The position numbers were made by a program, and so were the translations under genes. The notes under the pieces are model-generated. The model made no database searches. It saw nothing but the letters and a program-made list of their open reading frames with translations, and was not told the DNA's origin. Of a stretch of 64,000 bases of DNA, positions 1-9,111 are shown in pieces; position 1 is the stretch's first letter, and each line of letters starts with the position of its first letter. Source of the DNA: CAVORB01 sp963736235 (GTDB lineage: Bacteria; Pseudomonadota; Gammaproteobacteria; Chromatiales; Chromatiaceae); assembly GCA_963736235.1 (NCBI GenBank), contig CAVTOR010000017.1, positions 124,001-188,000 on the forward strand, read 5' to 3'.

Positions 1-1
1 G

Positions 2-830
2 CTGGCGCTCTATCCCGAGCCGGAGCGGACCGCGCTGGAGGGGCTCTATCTGAGTCACGATCTGCGCCGCTGCCGCCGTGGCGGCGATCCGTTCGTCTAC
101 TCGAACTTCATCGCCAGCCTGGATGGGCGCATCGCCGTGGCGGACCCCGCAGGGCGGTGAGCCGGAAATCCCTTCGGAGACCGCGAACCCCCGCGACTGG
201 CGGCTCCTGCTCGAGCTTGCTGCACCGGCGGACGCCTTGATCGTCAGCGGCCGGTATGTGCGCCAACTGGCGGAGGGCTCGGCGCAGGCCCTGCCGCCGC
301 TGCAAGGCGATGTGGCGCCGGACATCCTGGCCTTCCGCGCGGCGCTGGGGCTGCCGGTCCAGCCGGTTCTGGTGGTCGTCAGCAATAGTCTGGACGTGCC
401 GGTGGAGGTCCTGCTGCGCGATGGCCCACGGCCAGTCATCGTGGCGACCAGCGACGCCGCGTCGGTCGAGTCCGCTCGGCGGCTCAGCGGCGACCATGTC
501 GAGGTGATCCGTGTCGGCGGCGAGCGCGTCGAAGGCGAGCGGATTGTCGCCGCGCTGGCGAAACGCGACCTGAAACTGATCTACTCCATCGCCGGGCCCG
601 CGGTGCTTCACATGTTGCTCGCGGCCCGCGTCCTGCGTCGACTCTACCTGACCACCGTGCTGCGCGTGATCGGCGGCGAGGACTACGCGACCATGACGCG
701 CGGGGCACGGCTCGCGCCGCCCTACGATTTCCGGCTCGCCGCGCTGTACCTCGACCCGGCGGGAGGGCCGGGCGGGACCGAGCAACTGTTGCAGGTGTTC
801 GAGCACAGTGGAGCCGAGCGGCAGCAATGA
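2..830 (+). CDS. RibD C-terminal-domain (pyrimidine/dihydrofolate reductase-like) protein, 5' partial, frameshifted
   Basis: This reads as a RibD_C-family NAD(P)H-dependent reductase, related to the reductase half of RibD and to dihydrofolate reductases. Its exact substrate cannot be told. The family hallmark FIASLDGRIAV is encoded at about 106-138 in one frame. The rest (SGRYVRQLAEG, VATSDAASVES, SIAGPAVLHMLLAA, VIGGEDYATMTRG) is in another frame from about 156 on. One extra G in the run at 152-154 explains the shift; removing it joins ADPAGGEPEIPSETANPRDW smoothly. The gene begins before the window. Its stop overlaps the next start in an ATGA, so the two are probably cotranscribed. The break is more likely a sequence error than decay, because both halves are well conserved. 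Confidence 0.72.
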
Positions 831-1705
831 CCGCGTCAACCCAGGAGCAGACGGAGCTTCTGGTCCTTGAGCCGCATGGATTCGACGCTTCCCGAGGCGA
901 GTGGGTCTCCGGGCGCGGTCCGCCGCCCCCGGTCACGGATCGCCTGACACTGGTGACCTACAACCTGTGGTTCGCGGAGCACTGGTGGGAAGAACGCCTC
1001 GCCACCCTGCTTGGTCTGGTGCGGGGTTACCGACCGGATGTGATCGGGTTCCAGGAGGTCACCCCACGGTGTTTGGAGCGCATCCTCGCCGAGGAGTGGG
1101 TGCGCCGCGCGTACCAGGTCTCGGACGCGGACGGCAGTACCATGGAGCCGCACGGCGTGCTGCTGCTATCGCGTCTGCCCATACGCGGTTTAGCGCTCTG
1201 CCACCTGCCGAGCCAAAAGGACCGCAAATTCGTGCTAGGTGAGCTGGAAACGGCGAACGGCTCCTTGTGCGCGGGCACCGTGCATTTGGAGAGCTCCCCG
1301 CCGAACATCCTGCTTCGCCTGCGGCAGCTTGGCCGGGCCCTGCCTTGGCTGTCCGGAGCGAATGACGGGGTGTTGATGGGGGATTTCAACTTCGACCCGC
1401 GAGACAGGGTGGAGCAGTCACTCATCGAGCCGGGTTATACGGACTTGTGGCCGGAGCTCCACGGGGACGAGCCCGGGTACACGGTGGACAGTACCCGCAA
1501 CCGAATGCGTTCTCAGCACAAGGCTCGGCACAAGCGGGCGCGCTTCGACCGCATCCTGCTGCGATCCCGCGGACACCGCTGGGTTCCGGAATCGATCAGC
1601 ATCATTGGTACCGAGCCGATCTCCCCGGACCGACCGGATCTTTACCCCTCGGACCACTTCGGGCTGGCCGGGGTTATCGTCCAGCGTCGCCTCGCGCCCG
1701 GATGA
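827..1705 (+). CDS. endonuclease/exonuclease/phosphatase (EEP) family hydrolase
   Basis: A 292-residue metal-dependent phosphoesterase of the EEP fold (DNase I, exonuclease III, TDP2 relatives). Family motifs appear in order: TYNLW near residue 44, GFQEV with the metal-binding Glu near 77, GVLLLSRLP, GTVHLES, GDFNFDPRD with catalytic Asp-Asn, and a terminal SDHFGL. About 38 N-terminal residues precede the domain and lack a signal peptide, so it is probably cytoplasmic. TDP2-like DNA-end repair is one option, but phospholipid and RNA phosphatases share these motifs, so the substrate is open. The start ATG overlaps the upstream stop. The 3' end overlaps the convergent permease gene by 32 bases. 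Confidence 0.8.
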   Translation: MTASTQEQTELLVLEPHGFDASRGEWVSGRGPPPPVTDRLTLVTYNLWFAEHWWEERLATLLGLVRGYRPDVIGFQEVTPRCLERILAEEWVRRAYQVSDADGSTMEPHGVLLLSRLPIRGLALCHLPSQKDRKFVLGELETANGSLCAGTVHLESSPPNILLRLRQLGRALPWLSGANDGVLMGDFNFDPRDRVEQSLIEPGYTDLWPELHGDEPGYTVDSTRNRMRSQHKARHKRARFDRILLRSRGHRWVPESISIIGTEPISPDRPDLYPSDHFGLAGVIVQRRLAPG

Positions 1706-2993
1706 AGTAGCGCTCGCCAGCGAAGATCACCATCAGTCCCAGCAACGCGGCCCAGATGACCAACATGTCCGTCTGCGCCTTCACCACCACGAAGGCGGCC
1801 AGCACCACCAGGTCCAGCACGATGGCCGCGATCAGCACCCAGGCCTTGGCGTCGATTTCCCGGCGCAGATGCCGCCATACGCCCCAGTGAATCAGGATGT
1901 CCATGACGATGTAGAAGATCGCACCCAGAGACGCGATGCGGCTGAGATCGAAAAAGATCGTCAACGCCATGGCGAGAACCACCGTGTACACGAGCGTGTG
2001 GCGTTGAATCGTTCCCGGCATGCCGAGATGGCTGTGAGGCACCAGCCGCATCTCGGTGAGCATGGCGAGCATGCGCGAGACGGCGAATACGCTGGCGATC
2101 ACACCCGACACCGTGGCGACGATGGCGAAGATGACCGTGAACCAGAGCCCGTAGTCGCCGAAGGCCGGGCGTGCCGCCTCGGCGAGCGCGTAGTCGCGTG
2201 CCGCAACGATCTCGTCGATGCTCAGATTGCCGCCGATGGCGAGGGTCACCAGCAGGTACAGCACCAGGCACAGGGAGATCGAGATGACAATGGCTCTGCC
2301 GACGTTGCGGTGGGGGTCCACGATTTCCGCGCCGCTGTTGGTGATGGTCGTGAAGCCCTTGTAGGCCAGAATCGCCAGCGCCGTCCCGGCGAGAAACCCG
2401 CCGGCGGTGGTCTCCCGCGGCGAGACCGATACGCTCTCGAAGGACAGGCCCGATACCCAGAGTCCGGCCAGCGCGAAGACAGCGATACCGCCGATCTTGA
2501 TGAAGGCGGTGACGAAGGAGAACGACTGGATGAAGCGATTGCCGAGAATGTTCACGAGGAAGGCGAAGCTCAGCAGACCCACGCCCAGGGCCGGCACCAG
2601 CCAGGTGTCCGGACCGATATCGAACAGCTGCAAGCTGTAGGTCCCGAAGGTACGGGCGACCAGGCTCTCGTTGATGACCATGGAGAAATACATGAGCAAG
2701 GCCGCAGCGCCCGTCACCATGGTCTCGCCATAGGCCTTCTTCAGGAACATCGCGATGCCGCCCGCCGACGGATAGGCGTTCGACATCTTCACGTAGGAGT
2801 ATGCGCTGAAACCCGCCACTGCCGCCGCGGCAAGAAATGCCAGGGGGAACCACTCCCGCGCCAGCTCGGCGACCTGCCCGGTCAGCGCGAAGATCCCGGC
2901 GCCGATCATCACGCCCGTACCCATGGCCACGGCGCCCAGGAGCGAGAGGCTGTTCTTTTCGTATTGCGGTGATCTGTCTCTGGATCGGGGCAT
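1674..2993 (-). CDS. APC superfamily amino acid permease
   Basis: A 439-residue polytopic inner-membrane protein of the amino acid-polyamine-organocation superfamily. The first helix carries the family signature GAVAMGTGVMIGAGIFALTG, where the unwound GAGIF segment forms part of the substrate site. About twelve hydrophobic segments follow, with NSGAEIVDPHRNVGRAI in the middle. The ATG at 2993 is chosen because GGGAGA lies 5 bases upstream; an open frame continues farther upstream but is proline/arginine-rich and not protein-like. Substrate is unknown; an amino acid is expected for the family. The gene stands alone on this strand and converges on the EEP gene. Confidence 0.86.
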   Translation of the reverse strand: MPRSRDRSPQYEKNSLSLLGAVAMGTGVMIGAGIFALTGQVAELAREWFPLAFLAAAAVAGFSAYSYVKMSNAYPSAGGIAMFLKKAYGETMVTGAAALLMYFSMVINESLVARTFGTYSLQLFDIGPDTWLVPALGVGLLSFAFLVNILGNRFIQSFSFVTAFIKIGGIAVFALAGLWVSGLSFESVSVSPRETTAGGFLAGTALAILAYKGFTTITNSGAEIVDPHRNVGRAIVISISLCLVLYLLVTLAIGGNLSIDEIVAARDYALAEAARPAFGDYGLWFTVIFAIVATVSGVIASVFAVSRMLAMLTEMRLVPHSHLGMPGTIQRHTLVYTVVLAMALTIFFDLSRIASLGAIFYIVMDILIHWGVWRHLRREIDAKAWVLIAAIVLDLVVLAAFVVVKAQTDMLVIWAALLGLMVIFAGERYFIRARGDAGR

Positions 2994-3469
2994 CGTTCTC
3001 CCGTTGATCTTGACCACGGGATCCTTTCGGTCGCCAACCTCGCGGTGGTTCCCTTGCGCTTTACCAAACGCAAGCGGCATACCAGGCGATAGTGAACGGG
3101 GCCTCCGGGTTTCGGTGGTCCGCGAGCGACAGTGGATGATCAGGCCGCGTCGAAGGCGCACGGCTTTGACTCCCGGATCGGAAGGCAGCCACGAGCCCGG
3201 GAACTGGTGGAAATCAACCACGGCAGGTGCATCTCCACCACGCGTCTGTCCAGTTTGGCGCCGGTATGCACGACCTCGCGTCACACCAGTCGCGCTGGCG
3301 GACAACCGAAGGGCTAGGCTCATGGCGGGTGGCGATGGCCATTGCGGGAGCCAGACGGCCCGCTCTCGCCCGCAACGGCTCGGGAACCGGATCGAACAGG
3401 TTTGCGGGTTCTCGGGTGGTATCGGAATTGCGTCGTCTCACGAGACAAGACTCGATGCAGGAGAAAGAC

Positions 3470-3760
3470 ATGCAATCCAAGCAAGCCTACGAACAGAAGA
3501 TGAAAGCCAAGATGGACCAGTGGCAGGCCGAGATGGACAAGCTCCAGGCCAAGGCGCGGGAAGCGAATGCCGACGCGCGGCTCGCCTACGAACAACAGAT
3601 CGACGATCTCAAGGCCAAGCAAGCGTCCGCTCAGGCCAAACTGGACGAGCTGCGCGATGCGGGTGCGGAGGCATGGGACGCGTTGAAGACAGGCGTCGAG
3701 AAGGCGTTCGAAGACCTCAGGGATGGTTTCGCGTCGGCCTCCGCAAAGCTGAAGGATTAG
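3470..3760 (+). CDS. small coiled-coil stress-type protein
   Basis: A 96-residue protein made almost entirely of charged heptads (KMDQWQAEMDKLQAKAREAN, DDLKAKQASAQAKLDELRD), predicted to be one long helical coiled coil. It has no membrane segment or signal peptide. It resembles the small cytosolic coiled-coil proteins annotated as sll1863-family stress response proteins; that assignment rests on composition and size only. A GGAG ribosome-binding site lies 8 bases before the ATG at 3470. An in-frame ATG at 3455 is less well placed. It opens a run of small stress-type genes that extends to 9728. Confidence 0.7.
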   Translation: MQSKQAYEQKMKAKMDQWQAEMDKLQAKAREANADARLAYEQQIDDLKAKQASAQAKLDELRDAGAEAWDALKTGVEKAFEDLRDGFASASAKLKD

Positions 3761-3958
3761 GCCCGATTCTGGCGGCTCCTCGAATGGGCCGCACGGCCGT
3801 TGAGGCCGCCAGCAGCGTCTGACGAAGAGCAATCTCCACTGCGCTCGGGTTGCAGCGAGGACTCGGAGGACGAGCGGCGCGACGCGCTTGCCGGGTGATT
3901 CCCGAGCGCGCTGACAGCGGGATCCTTGTCATCAATCAACCGGCTACTGGAGGTTCTC

Positions 3959-4624
3959 ATGGATCATCAAGTCACACTCCTCATGTCGGAGTTCGTCACC
4001 CGGGATGTCAAGCGCTTCATCCTGACCCGGCCAGAGGGCTTCATGTTCGAGCCAGGTCAGGGCGTGGAACTGGCCATCGACCATCCCGACTGGAAGGACG
4101 AGGCGCGTCCCTTCACCCCGACCTCCCTGGAGGATGACCGGGTTCTGGAATTCACGATCAAGGGATATCCGGAGCGCGAGGGCGTGACCCAGGCGCTGCA
4201 TGACCTGCAACCTGGCGCGCGGCTGCTCATGTCGGAGCCCTTCGGCACCATCCGCTACCAGGGCAGAGGGATGTTCATCGCCGGCGGCGCGGGCATTACG
4301 CCCTTCATTGCCATTCTGCGACGGCTCGCCCGCGACCGCAGCCTGGACGGCCACGGCCTGTTGTTTTCCAACAAGACCCCGGCGGACGTGATCTGCGAGA
4401 AGGAATTCCGGTACATGCTGGGGGAAAGGTGCGTTCTCACGTGCACGGAGGAGACCGCCCCGGGTTACGAGGGTCGTCTGATCGACCGCGATTTCCTGGC
4501 CGAGCGAATCGACGACTTCGGCCAGCACTTCTACGTCTGCGGACCCCCGAAGTTTAACGATGCTGTAAACGAGGCCTTGGAGGATCTCGGTGCGGAGCCC
4601 GAGCTGCTCGTGTTTGAGCAATAG
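3959..4624 (+). CDS. ferredoxin-NADP reductase-like flavin oxidoreductase
   Basis: A 221-residue FAD/NAD(P)-binding reductase. The N-terminal barrel ends in RPFTPTSLED, the variant RxYS/T flavin-contact motif. The nucleotide-binding half begins with GGAGITPFIAILRRLA and ends with FYVCGPPKFNDAVNEAL, the CGPP motif that orients the nicotinamide. There is no ferredoxin or globin domain, so an external electron acceptor is needed. GGAGG sits 5 bases before the ATG. Electron partner and pathway are not evident. Downstream lies only a broken gene on the opposite strand. Confidence 0.82.
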   Translation: MDHQVTLLMSEFVTRDVKRFILTRPEGFMFEPGQGVELAIDHPDWKDEARPFTPTSLEDDRVLEFTIKGYPEREGVTQALHDLQPGARLLMSEPFGTIRYQGRGMFIAGGAGITPFIAILRRLARDRSLDGHGLLFSNKTPADVICEKEFRYMLGERCVLTCTEETAPGYEGRLIDRDFLAERIDDFGQHFYVCGPPKFNDAVNEALEDLGAEPELLVFEQ

Positions 4625-4989
4625 CCTCGCAAGGGATTGTCGAACTCAACCGGTTTCGACTCCTCCCGTGAGCGCTTGGACCTGAAGAAGATCAGCAAGG
4701 CGACACTGAAGCCCGTGGCGCCCGCTAGGGTCAAAGGTACCCTCACACTGCCCGCCCGCTGGGGGTTAACGCCATACATCTCCAGCAGCAGCCGCGGAAA
4801 CATCATCGGGGACGCGAGCAGGATCGCGATGCCGGCGCTGCGGTTGAGTTCCGGGCGCTCCCGACCGCAACGGGAGAAGCTCAGGGTGGTGACGGCGCTG
4901 GAGATCAGGCCGCCCACCAAACCGGTCAGCCCCACGCCGACGCCGCTGTCCATCAGCTTGATCAGGATGTATCCGACGAAGCCGATGAG
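4625..4989 (-). pseudogene. remnant of a DUF4010 (MgtC/SapB-associated) membrane protein
   Basis: The complementary strand encodes a segment reading LIGFVGYILIKL, VGLTGLVGGLISSAVTTLSF, then ILLASPMMFPRLLLEMYGVN and KPVEFDNPL. This is the characteristic order of the C-terminal DUF4010 half of MgtC-DUF4010 membrane proteins. A stop codon precedes the first residues. The MgtC half and the last part of DUF4010 are absent, and the neighbouring oxidoreductase gene occupies the space. It is therefore a fragment of roughly 120 codons truncated at both ends, not a functional gene. Confidence 0.6.
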
Positions 4990-5201
4990 TCACTGTGCCA
5001 GTTTGGGGGAGTGGCAATGCGCCAACGGTGGTGGAAAGGCCCAGCGTTCTCGAACGCAAGAGGTGCCGCGAGCGGGGTTGAGCTGCTCGTTCAAGGTCCG
5101 GACCTACGTCCAAGCTTGGCTCCGGCGATGGCACGGAGACTGCTTTATCGACAAACAGGTGTTTCCACAAACAGACCCGCATCCGTCGGGAGGAGGCAAG
5201 C

Positions 5202-5390
5202 GTGAACTGGGATCAGATCAAGGGTAACTGGGAGCAGGCGAAGGGGGAGGTGAAAACGCGGTGGGGGAAGCTCACCGACGACGACCTCACCACGATCGCG
5301 GGAGAGCGCGACAAACTGGTCGGACGTCTGCAGGAGCTCTACGGGCTTTCCAAGGAAGAGGCACAGCGCCAGGTCGACGAGCTCTCCTGA
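5202..5390 (+). CDS. CsbD family stress protein
   Basis: A 62-residue protein matching the CsbD family over its whole length: MNWDQIKGNWEQAKGEVKTR, WGKLTDDDL, and a terminal SKEEAQRQVDEL. CsbD proteins are small, soluble, strongly induced general-stress proteins of unknown mechanism. Translation begins at GTG, preceded by a strong GGGAGGAGG site 6 bases upstream. No other start is available. Confidence 0.9.
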   Translation: MNWDQIKGNWEQAKGEVKTRWGKLTDDDLTTIAGERDKLVGRLQELYGLSKEEAQRQVDELS

Positions 5391-5433
5391 CGGGGTCGGA
5401 AGTCCCAGCCGGGCGGGACCGGGCGGAGGAGAC

Positions 5434-5508
5434 ATGTCTCCCAAGCAGAGTTGCTCGAGCAAGCCGAGCACGATGCGTTACGACACCATACGGGTACGCC
5501 GCGCATGA
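5434..5508 (+). CDS. possible 24-residue leader peptide coupled to the next gene
   Basis: A short frame (MSPKQSCSSKPS...) starts at an ATG three bases after a perfect GGAGGA and ends in an ATGA overlapping the ATG at 5505. The peptide is basic, with no recognisable family. The membrane protein downstream has no good ribosome-binding site of its own, so this small frame may serve to deliver ribosomes to it. Chance occurrence is possible. Confidence 0.35.
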   Translation: MSPKQSCSSKPSTMRYDTIRVRRA

Positions 5509-6284
5509 TCGCCGTCCTGTCCCTGCTGGTCGTCGTGACCCTGTCCATCATTGTCACCCGCATCGCGGCCGTCGCCCTGACGCACACGGGCATGGCACGG
5601 CAAGCGGCGCGTTTCCAGGCAAGATCGGCGTTCTCGGGCGCCGGCTTCACCACATCCGAGTCCGAGCAAGTCGTTCGCCATCCGGTGCGCAGGCGCATCG
5701 TGCTGACCCTGATGCTGCTCGGCAACGCGGGCATCGTGACCGCTGTTTCGTCGCTCATTCTCACCTTCGTGCGGGCGGGCGATGCCGGCTTCGGCCTGGA
5801 GATCAAGATCGCGCTGCTGGTAACGGGTCTTCTTGTCCTTTGGGCGCTCGCCAACAGCAGTCTGTTCGATCGGGTGGTCTCGCGCGCGGTCGGCTGGATG
5901 CTGGACCGCTACACCGAGCTCGAAGTGCGCGATTACGGCAGCCTGCTCCGGCTCGGTGGCGATTACCGGATCGCGGAGCTCGGGATCGAGCCGGGTAGCT
6001 GGCTCGCGGGCCGGACCCTGGAGCAGGCGCGGCCGAACAAAGAGGGCGTCCTGGTGCTCGGTGTGGTCTCACCAAAAGGGGAATGGTTCGGAACCCCGGG
6101 CGGCGATACGTTACTGGAGGGAGGGCAGACCTTGGTCGTCTATGGAAGGGCCGACGCGATCCAGGACCTTGAGCAGCGGCGCAAGGAGGGGGATCGGGAT
6201 CACGACGAGGCGGTGGGGAAGCAGAAAAAGGTAGCCGAGCGCGAACGTTCGAAACAGAAATCGGAGAACCATCATGGGCGTTGA
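5505..6284 (+). CDS. membrane protein with TrkA-C-like C-terminal domain
   Basis: A 259-residue protein. The N-terminal part has three hydrophobic helices (IAVLSLLVVVTLSIIVTRI, IVLTLMLLGNAGIVTAVSSL, IALLVTGLLVLWALANSSL). The C-terminal part (about residues 150-235) resembles a TrkA-C/RCK regulatory domain (SWLAGRTLEQARPNKEGVLV, GGDTLLEGGQTLVVYGRADA). The segment SAFSGAGFTTSE before helix two recalls the pore-loop signature of Trk/Ktr potassium channels, so it may be a single-repeat relative; this is inference. The tail is a charged, lysine-rich extension. ATG 5505 is chosen because hydrophobic sequence starts at once; an in-frame TTG exists at 5451. The 3' end overlaps the next gene by 11 bases. 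Confidence 0.72.
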   Translation: MIAVLSLLVVVTLSIIVTRIAAVALTHTGMARQAARFQARSAFSGAGFTTSESEQVVRHPVRRRIVLTLMLLGNAGIVTAVSSLILTFVRAGDAGFGLEIKIALLVTGLLVLWALANSSLFDRVVSRAVGWMLDRYTELEVRDYGSLLRLGGDYRIAELGIEPGSWLAGRTLEQARPNKEGVLVLGVVSPKGEWFGTPGGDTLLEGGQTLVVYGRADAIQDLEQRRKEGDRDHDEAVGKQKKVAERERSKQKSENHHGR

Positions 6285-6450
6285 AGTTGGCGGGTTGTTA
6301 GGCCTCGTCATCCTGATACTGGACGTCTGGGCCATCGTGCGAATTCTGCAGAGCGGCGCGGAAACCGGCGCCAAGGTGCTCTGGGTGGTGGTGATCCTCC
6401 TGCTGCCGCTCCTTGGCCTGATTCTGTGGTGGCTGTTCGGCGCCAAGTGA
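6274..6450 (+). CDS. PLDc_N-domain small membrane protein
   Basis: A 58-residue protein with two hydrophobic helices (GLLGLVILILDVWAIVRIL and VLWVVVILLLPLLGLILWWL) joined by a short GAETGAK loop, matching the phospholipase-D-nuclease N-terminal (PLDc_N) domain found alone in many small membrane proteins. It has no catalytic HKD motif. Its start lies inside the end of the preceding gene, indicating translational coupling; GGAGAA precedes the ATG. Function is unknown. Confidence 0.8.
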   Translation: MGVEVGGLLGLVILILDVWAIVRILQSGAETGAKVLWVVVILLLPLLGLILWWLFGAK

Positions 6451-6564
6451 CCCTCGGCCTTGCTTCCGGTTGTGGGTCCCGACAACGGAACCGTCGGGTA
6501 GGCACAGGGATTGCCTTGCTCTTACCGCCGACGCTTCGGATCGGCGCAATGGAGGTAGAGAGAG

Positions 6565-6729
6565 ATGATCGGATGGGCACTCGCATTTCTCATCGTGGCA
6601 ATCATCGCGGGCGTACTGGGCCTCAGCGGAATTGCCGGTGTGGCGACCAACATCGCCTGGGTGTTGTTCGTGATAGGGCTGATCGTGGCCCTGGTGTTCT
6701 TCGTAATCGGCAGACGGCCACCCGTTTAG
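6565..6729 (+). CDS. DUF1328 family small membrane protein
   Basis: A 54-residue protein consisting of two transmembrane helices (WALAFLIVAIIAGVLGLSG and IAWVLFVIGLIVALVFFVIG), the DUF1328 (YtjA-like) architecture. GGAGG precedes the ATG at 6565. These proteins are often stress-associated, and this one lies among others of that kind. Molecular role unknown. Confidence 0.85.
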   Translation: MIGWALAFLIVAIIAGVLGLSGIAGVATNIAWVLFVIGLIVALVFFVIGRRPPV

Positions 6730-6778
6730 CGGCTTGCTTGTATCGGCCGCCGGCGAAATGCCCGCTTGAGCCAGCGTT

Positions 6779-8086
6779 TCACCGCCCGGCCCGGGCTAAA
6801 GACCTCAATTTCGAGTAATGCCGGCGGATCTGGCGCAGGTCATGGTCGGACAGCGGCTGGCGGCGGATCTGGCTCCAGATTTCTTCGCCATGCAAAGTCA
6901 GAAGGTCCAGCCTGTCGGCTCGCCGCGTCAACTCGGCGAGCCGGCACAGGGACTCCAGCAGACTCACGGTAAAGGCGTTCTCCGAGTTGGAGAATTGCCG
7001 CAGCGGGGTATAGATCGCATTCATGATCCCGCCGAAGCTTGAAACGCGCGCGAGCAGGCGAGGGCGCTGGTCCTGATCCAGGAAGATGGAGCCCGGGATG
7101 TCGCGATCGATGATCTTGGCCAGACCTAGGCTGAACCAGTCGACGCAGGTGATGGCGGTGCCTGGATCGTTGATGCCCGGCGATAGGGCGCGTGCCGCGA
7201 GCTGATTGAGCTGCGTTGTCGCGTGCTCCGGGTCCTGGGTCGGGGTCCGGATGGGCCCGACGACGATGCATGCGTTGAGATCCTCGACCGCGTGTCCGAG
7301 TCTGTCGGCGCCGCAGCCAAAGACCTTGAACAGGCACTCACCCTGAACGAGAAAATCGCCCGCCCGGGCACGAACCTGCAGCAGGCAGTCATTGTCGACG
7401 CACCAGGTCACCAGACCGGCGTAGTCGATCGTCTGCACGTAACCCCCGGCGCTTGCGGCGATCGGAAATGCGCGGTGAGATCTGGCCGCCCGTCGCCATG
7501 CCAGGGTGGCCGGGGTTCGGTCGGAGAGGTCCGTTTCCGCTGCCAACTCCCGTAGTGCTTGCTCCAGTTGTCCCCCGATGCGGTGAATGATCTGATCGGC
7601 CTGAAGATCCGTCGCCGTGCGATGAATGAAGCCCACGAACGCAATGAGCGCGACAAAGGCAAGGAGCAGGGAAACGAGTACGGTGAAGCGCGGGCTATCG
7701 AGCTGCGCGTAGCCGGTCAAAACGATCAGCGTGTAGACATAGGTGCCGAGAAACAGGCCGAGCGTGACCTTGCTGAACCTGTCTTCGAGGAAATTGCGCA
7801 GGATCTTGGGGCCGTATTGGCCGGAGGTCAGAGTGAGGGCCACCATGGTGACGGAGAAAGCCACGCCGCCGACACCAATGATGGAACCGGCGATCACGCC
7901 AAGGACCTGGCGTGCCGAGTCGAGCGGCATCGAGAATGCCGCCAAGCCGAGGCCGGACGGACCTAGATAACGGTCCAGCCAGAGCATCAGAATGCCCAGC
8001 AGCGCGCTGAAAAGACACAGGCCGATCGGAATCAGCCAAATGCTGGTATCCAAGCGCTCCCGAAGGTAAGCCAATCTAGCGAGCAT
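6779..8086 (-). CDS. DUF2254 family membrane protein
   Basis: A 435-residue inner-membrane protein with four N-terminal helices (IPIGLCLFSALLGILMLW, LGVIAGSIIGVGGVAFSVTM, VTLGLFLGTYVYTLIVLTGY, VLVSLLLAFVALIAFVGFIH), then a large cytoplasmic domain of about 280 residues containing RALSPGINDPGTAITCVDWF, typical of DUF2254. Function is not established for the family. Length matches the family. It is transcribed toward the DUF1328 gene. The roughly 300 bases between its start and the next gene at 8385 show no gene, repeat or clear regulatory site. Confidence 0.85.
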   Translation of the reverse strand: MLARLAYLRERLDTSIWLIPIGLCLFSALLGILMLWLDRYLGPSGLGLAAFSMPLDSARQVLGVIAGSIIGVGGVAFSVTMVALTLTSGQYGPKILRNFLEDRFSKVTLGLFLGTYVYTLIVLTGYAQLDSPRFTVLVSLLLAFVALIAFVGFIHRTATDLQADQIIHRIGGQLEQALRELAAETDLSDRTPATLAWRRAARSHRAFPIAASAGGYVQTIDYAGLVTWCVDNDCLLQVRARAGDFLVQGECLFKVFGCGADRLGHAVEDLNACIVVGPIRTPTQDPEHATTQLNQLAARALSPGINDPGTAITCVDWFSLGLAKIIDRDIPGSIFLDQDQRPRLLARVSSFGGIMNAIYTPLRQFSNSENAFTVSLLESLCRLAELTRRADRLDLLTLHGEEIWSQIRRQPLSDHDLRQIRRHYSKLRSLARAGR

Positions 8087-8384
8087 GCCCGTATCTTAGC
8101 CCGAACCCGAGATCTTTTCGGCAAGGGATTAACGCCGCACGCGATGATTCTTTTTCAATCCCATGGCCGTTCAAAGCCTTTTGCAGTCGACGTGGACGCC
8201 ATTGCTTGGTGCGAATCCACCGATGACTGGTGGAAATGAGCCGGTGCGATGAATCCTCGCGAATTCGAGCGTCCCAGTAACCCGTGAAAATGAGAATAGA
8301 TGCTTGCTGCATGAACCTCCAGATACTGGCCCAAAAACTGCTACGTAGGGTTTGCCTATGGGAAAATGGAGGAACAAGAGCGTG

Positions 8385-8858
8385 ATGAAGATCAAATCAA
8401 TTCTGTCGATGAGCGCCTTGCTCGCCTTCGGCTTCTGCAGCGCGGCGTTCGCCGCGGAGGGTGCTCAAACTGAGCCCAAGCTATATGACCAAGGCAGCTA
8501 CGAGGGTACGCCCTGGCTCAGCGGCGGAATCGGTGCCGACGAGCGTAAGGACTTGCTCGAGAATTACGGCGACGACTACAACCTCAAGATCGAGCTCGCC
8601 GTCGCCGACGGGAGCTACCTGGCGGACGTCGGGGTGGTGATCGCCAAAGCGGATGGCGCGGTCGTGATGAAGGAAGTCTCGACCGGCCCTTGGTTCATGA
8701 CCCGACTGCCGGCAGGGACCTACCGCATCCAGGTGAGCGGTTTCGGCCAAGCCTTCGAGGAGACGGTGGAGGTTCCAGCCGCGGGACTGAAAACGGTGGT
8801 TTTCAGCGAATGGACCAAGCAAGAGGTCGCCAAGGAGGCCCCGGGGCCCACCTACTGA
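8385..8858 (+). CDS. secreted carboxypeptidase-regulatory-like protein
   Basis: A 157-residue exported protein. A Sec signal peptide (MKIKSILSMSALLAFGFCSA, cleavage after AFA) is followed by a beta-rich domain with GSYLADVGVVIAKADG and LPAGTYRIQVSGFGQAFEET. That pattern fits a carboxypeptidase-regulatory-like or transthyretin-like sandwich. It is expected in the periplasm. GGAGGAA lies upstream with 10-base spacing to the ATG at 8385; an upstream in-frame ATG at 8352 lacks a site. Function unknown. Confidence 0.75.
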   Translation: MKIKSILSMSALLAFGFCSAAFAAEGAQTEPKLYDQGSYEGTPWLSGGIGADERKDLLENYGDDYNLKIELAVADGSYLADVGVVIAKADGAVVMKEVSTGPWFMTRLPAGTYRIQVSGFGQAFEETVEVPAAGLKTVVFSEWTKQEVAKEAPGPTY

Positions 8859-9111
8859 CAGCCGGGGCAGACCGAGTTGGTCCGAGGGTGGCCATTGTCA
8901 GACGACCTCGCGATATGGCACCGGATCCGGCAGTCGCCGCCCTTGGAGTACGCGTGAAACGTATCTGGATCCCGGCCTAACTTTCAGCGGTTGGCGTCGT
9001 GATCGCCAAGACTGAGCCGAGTGTTGAAATAGCCCGATGCGGCGAGAGCAAAATAAGAGGCTGTATTGACCCGTGCGCTCACGCGCTTTATCGATCGAAT
9101 GGAGAAAAGCC

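Noticed and set aside
1605..2972. A 455-codon plus-strand frame opposite the amino acid permease
   Set aside because: Composition is His/Arg/Asp/Gly-rich with no hydrophobic core or motif; the opposite strand encodes a clear APC permease.
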